In this document: in pieces, positions 32,853 through 43,152 of the stretch | How the letters are laid out: every line of letters begins with the position of its first letter | Position numbering within the stretch: position 1 is the first letter of the stretch | Notes under the pieces: generated by a model | What the model saw: only the letters and a program-made list of their open reading frames with translations | Told to the model about the DNA's origin: nothing | Databases searched by the model: none | Program-made: the position numbers and the translations under genes | Source of the DNA: Glebionis coronaria | Lineage: Eukaryota > Streptophyta > Magnoliopsida > Asterales > Asteraceae | Assembly (NCBI GenBank): GCA_025667525.1 | Contig: CM046882.1 | Location: 27,679,394 to 27,743,393, forward strand | DNA length: 64,000 nucleotides | Direction: 5' to 3'

Positions 32853-33224
32853 CTATACTCCTCCTTGACCATGCTTTTCTTGTAAAAAGTTGGCAAATGC
32901 ATTTAGCAATGCAACAGGGCTAGATGAAAAAGACTCTGTAGTATGAGTAGCCATATGAGCCTTTGGATTAGTTACACACTTCTTATCTATGAATCCCTTC
33001 TTATCTTTCGTAAACTTTGGCTTCAACTCAGGATGTAGACTCCAGCAACGATCCATGGAATGACCAGGAACATTATAATGGCCACATTTGAGGTCTGAAT
33101 ACTTAACTTTATAAGGCTTCTTGTCAAGAGATGCATTTGCAGAATAGACACGAGCTTCTGGAGTAGTGGCATCATTAATCATAACTTTCCGACGAATTTC
33201 TTCACGTTGAATAGTGGAACACAC
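32853..33224 (-). pseudogene. E5 gag C-terminal part with damaged zinc knuckle
   Basis: The knuckle reads CGHYNVPGHSMDRC: the second Cys of the CCHC pattern is Tyr, so zinc binding should be lost. The following WSLHPELKPKF is typical of Ale gag. It overlaps the N-terminal gag ORF by a frameshift near 33210. Confidence 0.8.
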
Positions 33225-33846
33225 TCTTTAAGGTTGGAAGTTCGGCATTTAGTAAGATATGCCGCTTTAATTCTTCGAAGTTAGGACCAAGGCTCGCCAA
33301 TAATTGGAATACTTGATCATCTTCGTGTCTTTTGCGTAAAACCTTAGGATCAACAGAGTGTGGTCTATAAACGTCAAGTTCGTTCCACAGGCCTTTTAGT
33401 TTCCCAAAAAGATTAACGAATGAATTTCCATCTTGACAAATATTAGCGATGTCTAATTGAATTTGAAAGATACGAGCGGAATTATTTTGATTACCATACA
33501 TGTCTCCAACAGCTTCCCAAAGATCCTTAGATGATTCTGAATAACTAAAGATCTTTGCAATATTGCATTCCATGGAATTAAGAATCCATGACATAACCAT
33601 CTGATCCTTAGACAACCAAGCTTCATATTCTGGTGAAGTAACACCGGGGTTAGGGTTCTTGTCACTAATGAACCCTAAACGGGATCTCCCGCTGATAGCT
33701 ATAGTGATTGCCCGTGACCATGGCAGATAGTTGAATTCGTTGAGCAATATTGTAGTCAGCTTTTGAGAATAGCTAACATCGCCTTCCATAGTAGTAGACT
33801 GGGAAGAAGATGATTTGGAACTACTTTCATCATCGGTGACAACCAT
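33202..33846 (-). pseudogene. E5 gag N-terminal part (UBN2 domain)
   Basis: It starts MVVTDDESSSKSSS, 45 bp from the PBS. It contains LNEFNYLPWSRAITIAISGR, GFISDKNPNP, MVMSWILNSM, LWEAVGDMYG and LKGLWNELDVYRP, all standard Ale gag blocks. The frame ends near 33202, where it should have continued to the knuckle. Confidence 0.85.
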
Positions 33847-33879
33847 AACTGATAAGAGATTAAAGAGAATTGGATCCCT

Positions 33880-33891
33880 TCTCTGATACCA
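33880..33891 (-). other. E5 primer binding site (initiator Met tRNA)
   Basis: Minus-strand TGGTATCAGAGA lies directly next to the LTR end TCTTCA, matching initiator tRNA-Met at 11 of 12 bases. Confidence 0.85.
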
Positions 33892-34116
33892 TGAAGAAAA
33901 GAGGCTTGAGACCTTTTATGCATTCATATCGTTGTCTACACAATTACATGATTATATACAACATTGACTCTTTGTTATTCTACCTAAAGATACACCATAT
34001 CACTGTATTTACAAGGATCATATGTGTAGACAGCTAGACAATAGTAGACTTTCCTTTCTATACAAAACTATCATACTAATTCCTTATATAGATCCATGAT
34101 GCAATATATTCCTCCA
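33892..34116 (-). repeat. E5 5' LTR
   Basis: Partner of 29305-29527, with about three differences. Confidence 0.9.
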
Positions 34117-35314
34117 ATAACCACCTTCTCAAAAATCTCGTATCATATTGCTTCCCTTTTTTCCAAAAGCTAGATGCATGTACAGTATGCATGTACATCC
34201 CACGTCCAAAACAAGCAACTGATATACTCCTATAATAGTTGTATACCCGATGTGACATCATATTATAGCAATCACGTCCAAAAATATGTGAGATATAACC
34301 AGCCAGCTTCCAAGAATCAAGTTGACAAGGAAAGTACAATATTTTATCCTCCCAAAACAAAACTGATTTCTTTATGTCGTACCAAACGAAAATAATGTGG
34401 ACCAGCTATCAGCGTTTAAAGCATGCTTTGTCAGCGTCTAGGACATCCGTTGACACCACTTTTGTGCCAGTCCCTGCTTGAATGGTCACTGTCATCCTCT
34501 ACTTCTTTAAAAAATGACGTGAAACCTTGTGAATTTTAAGGTTTTACAAAACCCGAATCATCACATACTCAAAATTCAAAAGCATGGATATTCTTAATAC
34601 CCTACTGTGTAGCAGCCATAAAACATATGTAACCCTTACTAAGTAAAGGTTTTCATGTACCTCCAGCTGCCAAGATCTTGTATGCATGAAAGCATCACGT
34701 CCCTTTAATCTTTGACATAACTAAACCAAAACCAAAAATGACTTCACTTTTGGTTTCGATCTTTTTGCTGCTACAATAATCAACAACCTGCTGCGAATAT
34801 CCTTTTTATGTTTTGAATCGATCTAGGGTTTGGAGGAAACCCTAGTTCATGATTTTATGTTAAAATTGAATACCCTTGTCTGCAGCGAACTTCGACTTAG
34901 AATAACTTCTTCATGAGAGCTCAGATCGAAGATCCTTTCGGAGAGGTCCTAGACACAGCTGTCAAGAACCTACATCAAAAATTTCACGATGATCCAACAG
35001 TTAACGAAGGAGAAATCGCGTTTTTGCTATTGTTGTTCACAGAGATCTGCATTAGGTCACCCTTTTCTACTGCTGACTTTGACGCTTAATAACTTTTCCA
35101 TGGAGATAGATCTTGACAATCCCTCCAGTGGATATCTAGATATATGTGTGTAGAACACACACAAAAATTTTCGTGGCGATCCAACGGTTCAAAAAAAAGT
35201 TATGCCCTTCACAACACTGTTGCGCACAAAAAAACGCATATAAACCCTAGACGGGTTTTCTTCTTTCTTCACTACGAACGAACACCTTGTTGATCCTAGC
35301 ATAAACAGCCACCC
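34117..35314 (-). other. E4 interior (5' side)
   Basis: 1.2 kb between E5 and the E4 PBS, with no gag or pol homology and no long ORF. On the minus strand it contains CCTAGACGCTGACAA (about 34428-34442), a 15-mer identical to the E6 LTR, plus a further AACGCTGATA. Confidence 0.6.
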
Positions 35315-35326
35315 GCTCTGATACCA
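35315..35326 (-). other. E4 primer binding site (initiator Met tRNA)
   Basis: Minus-strand TGGTATCAGAGC, 2 bp from the LTR end CATCA. Confidence 0.95.
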
Positions 35327-35328
35327 AC

Positions 35329-35797
35329 TGATGAAACCATAATTCACGGATCGATTAAGCTTACTAGGATAATCAACATTCATATGATAAACATAGCGAA
35401 ATTAGAACATTGATTATAACAAGGTGTTGTGGACAATATTAATTTTCCCAAACATTACTTGTATTACTAAACACAAATAACATCTAGACGTGTATACATT
35501 GAATCCCACGACACACGAATTGCTTGTAGGTTACATTGGGAATGATTGTTATGAATAAAACCTACGCACGGTATGTGTTTATATACTACACATAAACCCT
35601 TGTTACAAGGAAACTAAATAAGATATTCAGTAAATAATATTCACTAAAGAAGATATTTACTAAATCTTCTATTCTTCTTGCAATATATCTTCTACAAGTT
35701 TGTCCACCGGCTTGTAGAATCTTCTCTTGTCAGATTTAATCCTTGTCTTTTAGTTTTGACACATCAACTCATAATACTTTATATTTTCGACCCAACA
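35329..35797 (-). repeat. E4 5' LTR
   Basis: Partner of 27848-28325. It ends CCCAACA, followed by CATTT, the right copy of the target duplication. Confidence 0.9.
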
Positions 35798-35901
35798 CAT
35801 TTGACATACCTACAACCTAGTACCTTGGATACTCTGATGTGGCATCAAACTGGGATTTGATGGTTGAATGAGCTGCATGACTATTTAAGCAAGGAAAATA
35901 C

Positions 35902-36228
35902 CTGCTGAAAGGACTGGTAGCTTGCTTGCAAAGTTTTTTTACTCAACATGTGAGTCGGTGCAGAGGCGGATTGGTGCAAAGGCTGCAACATTTGCTCATG
36001 TCCAGGCTGCTTGTACTTATTCATCATTGCAGCGAGAACTTGGGAAGGTAAGTTGTTAGAAAGAGTTGGTGTGGTTAATGGAACCCCCGTTTGAGGCTGC
36101 TGAACAATTAACATCCCATTATAACCGACCATTGACTGTGATGGGAACCCATGACTATTGGAAGGTTGACCAGCCGAGTTGGTAACTTGTAGTTGACCAA
36201 TCAGATTTACGATCCTAGATGTTGGGGC
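35902..36228 (-). pseudogene. Host-gene exon, Gln/Ser/Pro-rich, unassigned
   Basis: On the minus strand it lies between acceptor CTTATAG (36229-36230) and donor CAG/GTATTT (35901-35900) and is open throughout: 109 codons, phase 0 at both ends. It reads APTSRIVNLIGQLQVTNSAG, then SMVGYNGMLIVQQPQTG, then NNLPSQVLAAMMNKYKQPG. Composition resembles a low-complexity region of a nuclear or RNA-associated protein. I cannot name the family. It shares strand and phase with the exon at 37367-37486, so both may be from one gene, now flanked by E4 and E8. Confidence 0.55.
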
Positions 36229-37366
36229 CTATAAGAAAGTATGTGCCTACATAGAAGACGAGAAGTGTTGTGGTGACTAATTAGGCTTCTTCTGGACACA
36301 TGCAGAATGAGAGTTGAGGCGAGGATTGATTGAATATTGTGAACTAATCATGATAAGATATTATAATCTAATGTTATCAAGTAAAAAAATCACAGTAATA
36401 TAATAAAGTATATGAAGCCTAAAATTTTTGCAAGTGTATTTTCTTTCTTGCATAACATTTCCCACCCGAGGCTATATATATGTCCATATTCTTATAGGAT
36501 ATTTGTTCTTATGCATGTATACACCTTTAGTTCGATCTTCCACGCCTTCTACCCAGCGCCACATGATAAAAATGTAGAGAATTTGGCATCACTATTATCA
36601 AGTATAAAATGTGTCTATATGAGCATATAACCAGTAAAGGTGGAATTTCAAACCATTTACTTATAAAATTCAGTTTCTGAATGGTTCTATCTCAAACACG
36701 TCAAATTAAAATGACTAGAAAGAGAGCAACGGGTCGAACATGTCAAAATTACCACATTTACTTTTGTAAAATTTAAAAATATGGCAATGAGTGTTAGTCA
36801 TACCAAGCGGGGACCGTTTACTGGTTTTAACAGATTCATTTCGCCCCACTACTAAACTACACAAATTTTCACCCCTAATTAGCAATAACTAATGCATAAG
36901 CTACCCAATCTTGTAATAATATTGTTTTTCTAATCACAATTAACGCATTAACTCTTGCAAAAATCTATCCAAAAAAGAAAGAAAAAACATAATCATTTTC
37001 AAATAATGCATTCTAGCACCTTTTTGAGTTAAATTGGTCATTATGAGGCATGGTTAATCAACTTTATTTATTGTTCAGTGTGTTTTGCTTCTCTTGCATA
37101 TGTGTCGTACAAATGCAAATGGGGGCATGTGAGTAAATATAGCCCAAAAATCCAAATGGCTAAGCATAATAAAAGGCTAAATAATGAGAACTTACGTATC
37201 AATCAGGGTCAAAGTACTAACTTAAAGTAATACTTGTAATTACTGACTAGTAAAGCAGGTACATTCCAATCAGAAATTAACCACACGAGATGTTGCATTT
37301 TTGTTTTGGGAATAAACCAAGATGATATGTGTTTATGCTGATTTTCAAAAAAAAATTTATGTTTAC
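36229..37366 (-). other. Intron-like spacer between two host exons
   Basis: AT-rich, with no open exon found on the minus strand. If both exons belong to one gene, it is a 1.14-kb intron. Confidence 0.45.
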
Positions 37367-37486
37367 CTGAAAGGCAGCATTACTATGTCTGATCTTACGG
37401 AATTTCTCCTCTTCTGGTTTAGTAGCTGCATGCTTGATATGAGTTAAAAGGGTGTTAAATGTTGTCTTCACATTTGCATCGTCATC
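37367..37486 (-). pseudogene. Host-gene exon with partial PUB/PUG domain
   Basis: Minus strand: acceptor AACTAG at 37492-37487, 40 open codons, donor CAG/GTAAAC at 37366. It encodes VKTTFNTLLTHIKHAATKP and EEEKFRKIRHSNAAFQ. The pattern LLTxIxN...PEEEKFRKIRxSNAAFQ is the first half of a PUB (PUG) domain, which binds the p97/CDC48 ATPase in peptide-N-glycanase and plant UBX (PUX2-type) proteins. The second half of the domain is not found downstream; the next exon on this strand (35902-36228) does not encode it. So either exons are missing or the gene is rearranged. Confidence 0.65.
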
Positions 37487-38042
37487 CTAGTTAATAGCAA
37501 ACGATCAATTAGGAAATTAACACCCATTTACAAAAATAAATGTTATCTAAAAATAATCTACAAACAAAAAGCGAAAATTTTGACCCAATTACATATATTT
37601 CTTAGATGTAAAGTAAAGATATGAACATAAAAGAACACGATATGTTCTAAGTAAGGGTGTTATCGGGCCGGGTTGTTAGGGTTATCGGGTCGGATTGAGT
37701 CGGTTTTAATTTCTAGAAACTCACCCGGAACCGACTCTTAAAAGTCGGGTTATCGGGTTCGGGTGGTATTCGAGTCAAGTTAAGTTGGATCGGGTGATAC
37801 TACAAATAAGCCTCTAATAGATTACTAAATACGACTCTGATCAAAAACCAACTTATTAATTAATAGTAATAAACTTCAATCATATAAAAACTTACGATAA
37901 GTTTACTATGCTCACCTTTGATCACTACAATGCTAACAACCAACAATTCTCAGCAGCCCTTTTATTCTTTAGTCTTCATATTTGTCACCAAGCCTATGGA
38001 ACCAACATATCAAATGAAATATGAAGTATTCCAGTAGGCAAT
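37487..38042. other. Spacer left of E8 with GGGTTATCGGG-rich MITE-like block
   Basis: From about 37659 to 37800 the sequence repeats GTTATCGGG(T/C)CGG words, a style common at the ends of plant hAT-type MITEs. Boundaries not resolved. No exon seen. Confidence 0.35.
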
Positions 38043-38290
38043 TGATGTAGGTTTTTATATACTTCTTTTAGGAAAAAGAAAGTATAAGGCGAAAAGTATT
38101 AATCGACACGATTTAGGAAAACCGTGAAGACGAAAATTCCAAGTTCGTTCTCGAAGGAGGTGTATGATTTGTGTGCCAATTACATAAAATCAAAGTTTGG
38201 ATTAGTGTCGTTTTTTGTTTAGAAGAGAGAAAATTAAAGACGAGATACAACTACGATTACACTACGACTACGTTTTTGGCTTAGAAGAGA
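38043..38290 (-). repeat. E8 truncated LTR remnant
   Basis: Begins TGATGTAGGTTTTTATATAC and matches the first ~200 bp of LTR-A and LTR-B. The tail is rearranged, with the phrase TTTAGAAGAGAGAAAATTAA duplicated, then joins gag at about 38290. Confidence 0.8.
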
Positions 38291-38590
38291 GAAAATTAAC
38301 TCGTATAAATCCTTGGCGGCACCATCGAGCGAGTACGGAAAAAGCATAAGCTTGACGACATCGGTGTTGACGTTCTTAAACTTGCTCGTGGCCAAAAGAC
38401 AATCAAAATTCCGAATGTGGTCGTGAGGATTATCGGCTTCACGACCTCGAAACTTCGTAGCTTGAATCAACGAAAGCATTCCGCTATTAATCTCAAAATT
38501 CCCCTCTTCGATAGCGGGAATTACAATCACGTCTCCATAACCCTCGGTGGGTGCTTGGAGCAATTCCATCATCGAACGATTGTCGGCCAT
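38291..38590 (-). pseudogene. E8 gag fragment (second copy)
   Basis: Reads MADNRSMMELLQAPTEGYGD, AIEEGNFEINSGMLSLIQAT, then NPHDHIRNFDCLLATSK and MLFPYSLDGAAKDLYE. It then breaks at the deletion junction. It is the N-terminal ~100 residues of the gag seen complete at 47416-48750. This copy lacks the two stops of the other. Confidence 0.85.
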
Positions 38591-39553
38591 CTCGTCTACG
38601 GTTTCTTCAACAACGATATTAGGAACGTCGGTTTCTAATTCTCGTCTATGTCGTCAATTCCTTCGATTACGATTACGTCGATTCGAAACGTCGCTAAAAT
38701 TAGAATAATCCTTCGATCGAGTGCGCATGCAGTAAGCGTAGAATGGGGGTATCAAAGAAGATTCTTTTTGCGGTTTTCCGATTTTTCAATTTTTTGGTTT
38801 TTGATTGTTTTTTAATTTTTTTTAATTTTTGGGTGTATTACGTAGACTCAAATCTACAAATCTCTCCTCGAATCGATTTCTCAATTAAAGAATCCTCAGA
38901 GAATGAAAACGATCACGTGGAATGAATGCCTTTGATGACTTTAGAACGTTGGTGGAACACCAAAATGTTCAAGAGGGTTTAATCTTGAAAACAAGCAAAT
39001 ATAATATACGTAGATAATAATTGGGCAGCAAACCCTCGATTAGCCCTATTTTTCAAAATACGCACAAGCAAGCGGGGGAAACGAGGCGGCGCTAAGCACT
39101 TAATAGCCTTTTTTCCTTAGGTCGTGAAATACAACCGCGTTATACACACCTTATAGTTTGTGTTAATCAAAATTAAGCCTCACGAAAGTATTTATCTATT
39201 TTGCCATTAAACTTTTGCTTTGGATTCGAATACAATAACTAAGTGATGAAATCCCAATTAAGGTCGCATTTTCACGCTTTTGGAGATATTGTATATTTAT
39301 TGTGATACGTAAATACAATATATTAATAATATTCTCAAAGAAAAACGAAAACGATAATGGGATATCTAAAATATAGTAAAATGATTGTTGTGTGTTTAAT
39401 TTAGGAAAACTAAACACGATTTATTTGGATACTATAGTATAATAAGGAAAAATAACAAAAATGAGTATTTCGTTATATACGCTTTCCAAAAATTGAAAAG
39501 CAAAAACGCACTACTCACACAAACACGATAAGAATAATGGAAACTCAAAACAC
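38591..39553 (-). other. E8 leader (second copy)
   Basis: Non-coding leader between PBS and gag start; near-identical in order to 48751-49715. The LTR neighbourhood of autonomous relatives usually has such a long leader. Confidence 0.7.
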
Positions 39554-39572
39554 CTCCTCGACAGCGGCATCA
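39554..39572 (-). other. E8 degenerate PBS (second copy)
   Basis: Minus-strand TGATGCCGCTGTCGAGGAG corresponds to the functional-looking PBS at 49716-49734 with four changes, so priming from here is unlikely. Confidence 0.7.
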
Positions 39573-40654
39573 AAATTGATGTAGGTTTTTATATACTTCT
39601 TTTAGGAAATAGAAACTATAAGGCGGAAAGTATTAATCGACACAATTTAGGAAAACCGTGAAGACGAAAATTCCAAGTTCGTTCTCGAAGGAGGTGTATG
39701 ATTTGTGTGCCAATTATATAAAATCAAAGTTTGGATTAGTGTCGTTTTTGGTTTAGAAGATAGAAAATTAAAGACTAGCTAAGACTACGATTACACTACG
39801 ACGTAATGATGTAAAACGCGAACGTAAATACGTAAAACGTGACAAAATTAAAAATTAAAGCTAAAAATTAATTAAAAATTAAAACTAAGTCTAAAATAAT
39901 ATAAATAAGAATAAAAATTCAATAAATAAATTTTAAAACCTTTTATTAATTAAATATTCAATTTTTAATGCTAATTAAAGCCCAAAAAATAAATATAATT
40001 AAAAAAAGCCCAAAATATTATTTTATCAAACTAATATCTTACTTATATCAATTAAAGACTAAAAAGTATTTTATCTAAATTTTAGAAACTATGTTTCTAA
40101 TTTCAAAACACTTAAAACACTTTTTAGACTAAAATAATGATTAAAAATAATAAAATAATGCAAAAAATAAACTTACTTTTTCAAAAATACTATTTTATAT
40201 TACTTAACAATTGAAAAATAGAAAATGTTGAAAAAAGTAATTTTTTTACACTAAAAGACAAAACAGTTTGAATTCAAAACTATTTAAACTTAAATTAAAT
40301 CTAAAAAATAACAAAATGAAGTGAACAATAAACTTTTTTAAACTAAAAAATTAAAATAATATTATGAATCAATGAAAATTTTTGAAACTAAAAAATATGA
40401 AATTTTGCACTAAAAGACAAAAATCAGATTAATTAAAACTAATTTAAATTGAATTTAATCTAAATAATAATAAATGAACAGTAAAATAAAATAAAACTCA
40501 GTGAAAAATCATAAAACAAAATAACAAATCTAGGAAAAATAAAAATTCTAAAAATAGCCAATATTTAGCCACTAAAGACAAAAAAATTCCAATTGGTGAT
40601 AGTGACTGCCCAGGACTTTTGTCCACTAGTGCCAGCAGTGGGAACTAAACAACT

Positions 40655-40680
40655 AGCAGTGGGAAAATCTTCCCACTGCT
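40655..40680. promoter_or_regulatory. Perfect hairpin in E8 LTR-A
   Basis: AGCAGTGGGA / TCCCACTGCT, a 10-bp stem with a 6-base loop, is kept in LTR-B at 50812-50837, where only one loop base differs. It lies within the transcribed part of the LTR and may shape the RNA. Confidence 0.6.
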
Positions 40681-42031
40681 CTATATAAAAAATGGGATTG
40701 TGGACCTTTTTGCTTGTAAAATCTTTGTTACTTGGTTTTGCTTGGAACCAAAGGCACCCCCACAACCAGTTGGGTTGTGGGGAGTCAAGTAAACAAAAAA
40801 AAAACAGTAAGTACAAGCTAAAAATCACACACAAATTCACCAAATCAGTCATTGTGATGCTTCTATGGGGTCTAGCAATGTTTTGCTGGTCTAATGTGCA
40901 CTAGAATGGATTTCAATCCACAAAATATTTCACAAAACTCGACCAATCTATAAATAACTGATTTATATTACCATATCAATAATTGATATCCAAGATTTTA
41001 TGATCAAAGACTACTAAAACCAACTGATTATGACCTACTGTTTTTTTATGCTAGTTTATCATGCAAACTTCCTTTCCAACACACAATATTAGAAAACTAG
41101 TGACTGATAAGACCTACTAGTACTACTTAGAGTGAGTTTAGGCTGGTTTTAGTCCACCTAGTGTCACCCAAGGTCCCTTAAACCTTAAACCCCAAACCCA
41201 AACACTCCTATATAAGCTGTTAACCAAATTTTGCAAACCAAAACTTATCAAATCAACTAAAAACTGATTATTTCTTATTCTACCATGCATTAAGAACAAA
41301 AATGAACATGAACAAACACTTAAGCTAACAAATAAACAGGATTCACACAAATTCATATAGCACATGCAATTTCAAACCAAAAAGGAGATAATAGTGGGTT
41401 CAAGCTGTAACCTGCTGATGCCTTCACCAAATCAGCTTAATCGGCTTGTATGAGCTTATGAAAGAAGTGTAGAGAAGCCCTGTTGGTAGGTCTACAACAG
41501 GGCACAAATGTCATCAAAAGTGGAATAATGAAAAGAAATGACAAAGGGGTCTTGTTTGATGTTGTTTTCACCTACACACTCAAAACAAACAACAAAACAA
41601 CTTGAAATAGTAAAGGCTGGACACAAGCTTAGTTGTCAATCAAGCTTGTGGCAGCTTTTGCTATAGTAAAGATTAGAAAAAAAAAATAATAAGTACTTTT
41701 GAAACTGATTTTTAAAAAATAATCAACACTTTTGAAACAAGGATAAACCTTAACAAAAGCTTATCATAAAACTTGAGCCAAGAACAAGAATCCACTTTCA
41801 CTTCAATTCATTCTTGGATTCAAACTTTTTGAAAAACTTTTTCAAGAACTTTTTAAACACGAACTTTTAATAAATTTTAAACTAAATTTGCATTTAAAAG
41901 TAAATGATTAAACTATCTGAAAACAATAAATTGGAACTCAGTTTTGCACAAGATTTAAAGGGTTCATTGTCATTAATAATATTAAAAATGTACAAAATCT
42001 GGAACAAAGGGCACTACACAGATTGTAGGCT

Positions 42032-42040
42032 CCTTTTATA
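42032..42040 (-). promoter_or_regulatory. TATA box of E8 LTR
   Basis: Minus-strand TATAAAAGG; the same box is at 52191-52199 in LTR-B. Confidence 0.6.
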
Positions 42041-43140
42041 CTAAATGATAGAAGTTTCTAGTGCTAAAACCCTAACAAAGAAAAAACCTAGAATGTCCTT
42101 GTTGTTTGAATGATTTTCCTGGTCAAAGCTTGAACCCGTGATTCTCAATCCCCCATGTGAGTGTGCCAGCTGTTATGAGATAATGAGATGCGTTGGATGA
42201 AAAGTGGAGGACAAGAAATTCATCTTAGCCATTTGATCTCTACTTGGATTCCTTAGTTGCTAAAAATGGAGGTACAAGGGAACACTGTGGGGACCAATTG
42301 GGTGAAGGTGAGAGGAGTTTTGTTGGTGGGTTTTAGTTAGGGTAGGGTTTATGGTGGTTCTGGATAATTAGGGGTAAAACCCCTTTGATTAAAGGGGTTA
42401 TTAGGATTAGGGTTTAAGTGTTGAAGAATGGTGAACAGGAGTGTTTTAATTCGTTTACGGGGGGATTAGTTTTTAAAAAGGGTGTTTCCCACTGAAATTA
42501 TAACTGATTAGTAAAATTAGTTTAATAAAAGTGAGTGGAAAATGAGGTGGACAAGAGAAAGTTTATGATTGGTTGGTTGACCAATCAAGGTGACATGGTC
42601 AAAGCTGGTTGGCTGGGATGAGTTATTGTGTCTTGGCAAAAGTAGTCCCCATACTCCCAAAGTGTTGTAATTCATAGTTTAAACAACATATATCCTAAAT
42701 CCTTTGTTATGGAAGTTTACTTTTTCCTACTTTAGCCACCAAAAGTTTTGTAAAAGTATTCCAAGGGCTTTATCTTCAAATTGACCATTCTTCAAGGGTT
42801 TCTTTTGTCATGTCAACAAACTTGGAGGGTTAATCTTGTACAAATGAATTCTCCAATGGCCTTTCTTTCCAAATCTTCAAAGATGAGGGACCAAAGTTGA
42901 CAATCTTCAAAACTTCAAGGGTATTTTTGTAAATTCTTGATTCGGGTCCGGTTCTTTTTGCGGCTTCGTTTTCCGTGTTTGTTTTTGCTTGATTCTTGTG
43001 ATCTTTTGTTGATTTCACGATATCCATACCTAAAATACACAATGAACAAACACAAGCATATTTTTGGGTATTTTGATGATATTTTAAGCGTTTTAAGCCC
43101 GATTTGGACGATGAGAGTATGTATAAAAGCAGTCTCATCA

Positions 43141-43152
43141 CTCCTCCATACT
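43141..43152 (-). other. E8 polypurine tract
   Basis: Minus-strand AGTATGGAGGAG abuts the LTR start TGATGAGACTGC. Related purine blocks recur at about 44512-44530 and 45350-45363. Confidence 0.75.

Larger units (their letters stand above)
29305..34116 (-). mobile_element. E5: Ale/Retrofit-lineage Ty1/copia element nested in E4
   Basis: It is 4.8 kb, with short LTRs (29305-29527, 223 bp; 33892-34116, 225 bp), which is typical of Ale. Order on the minus strand: PBS, gag, protease, integrase, RT, RNase H, PPT. The LTRs differ at only about three places, yet pol has several stops and frameshifts. The flanks (ACTAC versus ATAAC) do not form a clean target duplication. The host is the E4 interior, so E5 came later. 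Confidence 0.9.
27848..35797 (-). mobile_element. E4: non-autonomous LTR retrotransposon split by E5
   Basis: LTRs of 478 and 469 bp, a Met-tRNA PBS and a PPT define it; the target duplication CATTT is perfect (27843-27847 and 35798-35802). Without the nested E5, the interior is about 2.2 kb with no gag or pol homology. Its LTR aligns in part with that of E6 (shared run GGTGGACAAA and neighbours), and both carry the CGCTGACA repeat, so it is probably a derivative of the same copia lineage. The two LTRs differ at about 20 sites (about 4 percent), older than E5 within it. Confidence 0.85.
39577..43140 (-). repeat. E8 LTR-A (3.56 kb, shared central LTR)
   Basis: Matches LTR-B almost end to end, with termini TGATGTA...GTCTCATCA. 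Contains a TATA box (TATAAAAGG on the minus strand at 42032-42040) and a hairpin at 40655-40680. The short ORFs inside recur in LTR-B and are not genes. Confidence 0.9.
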
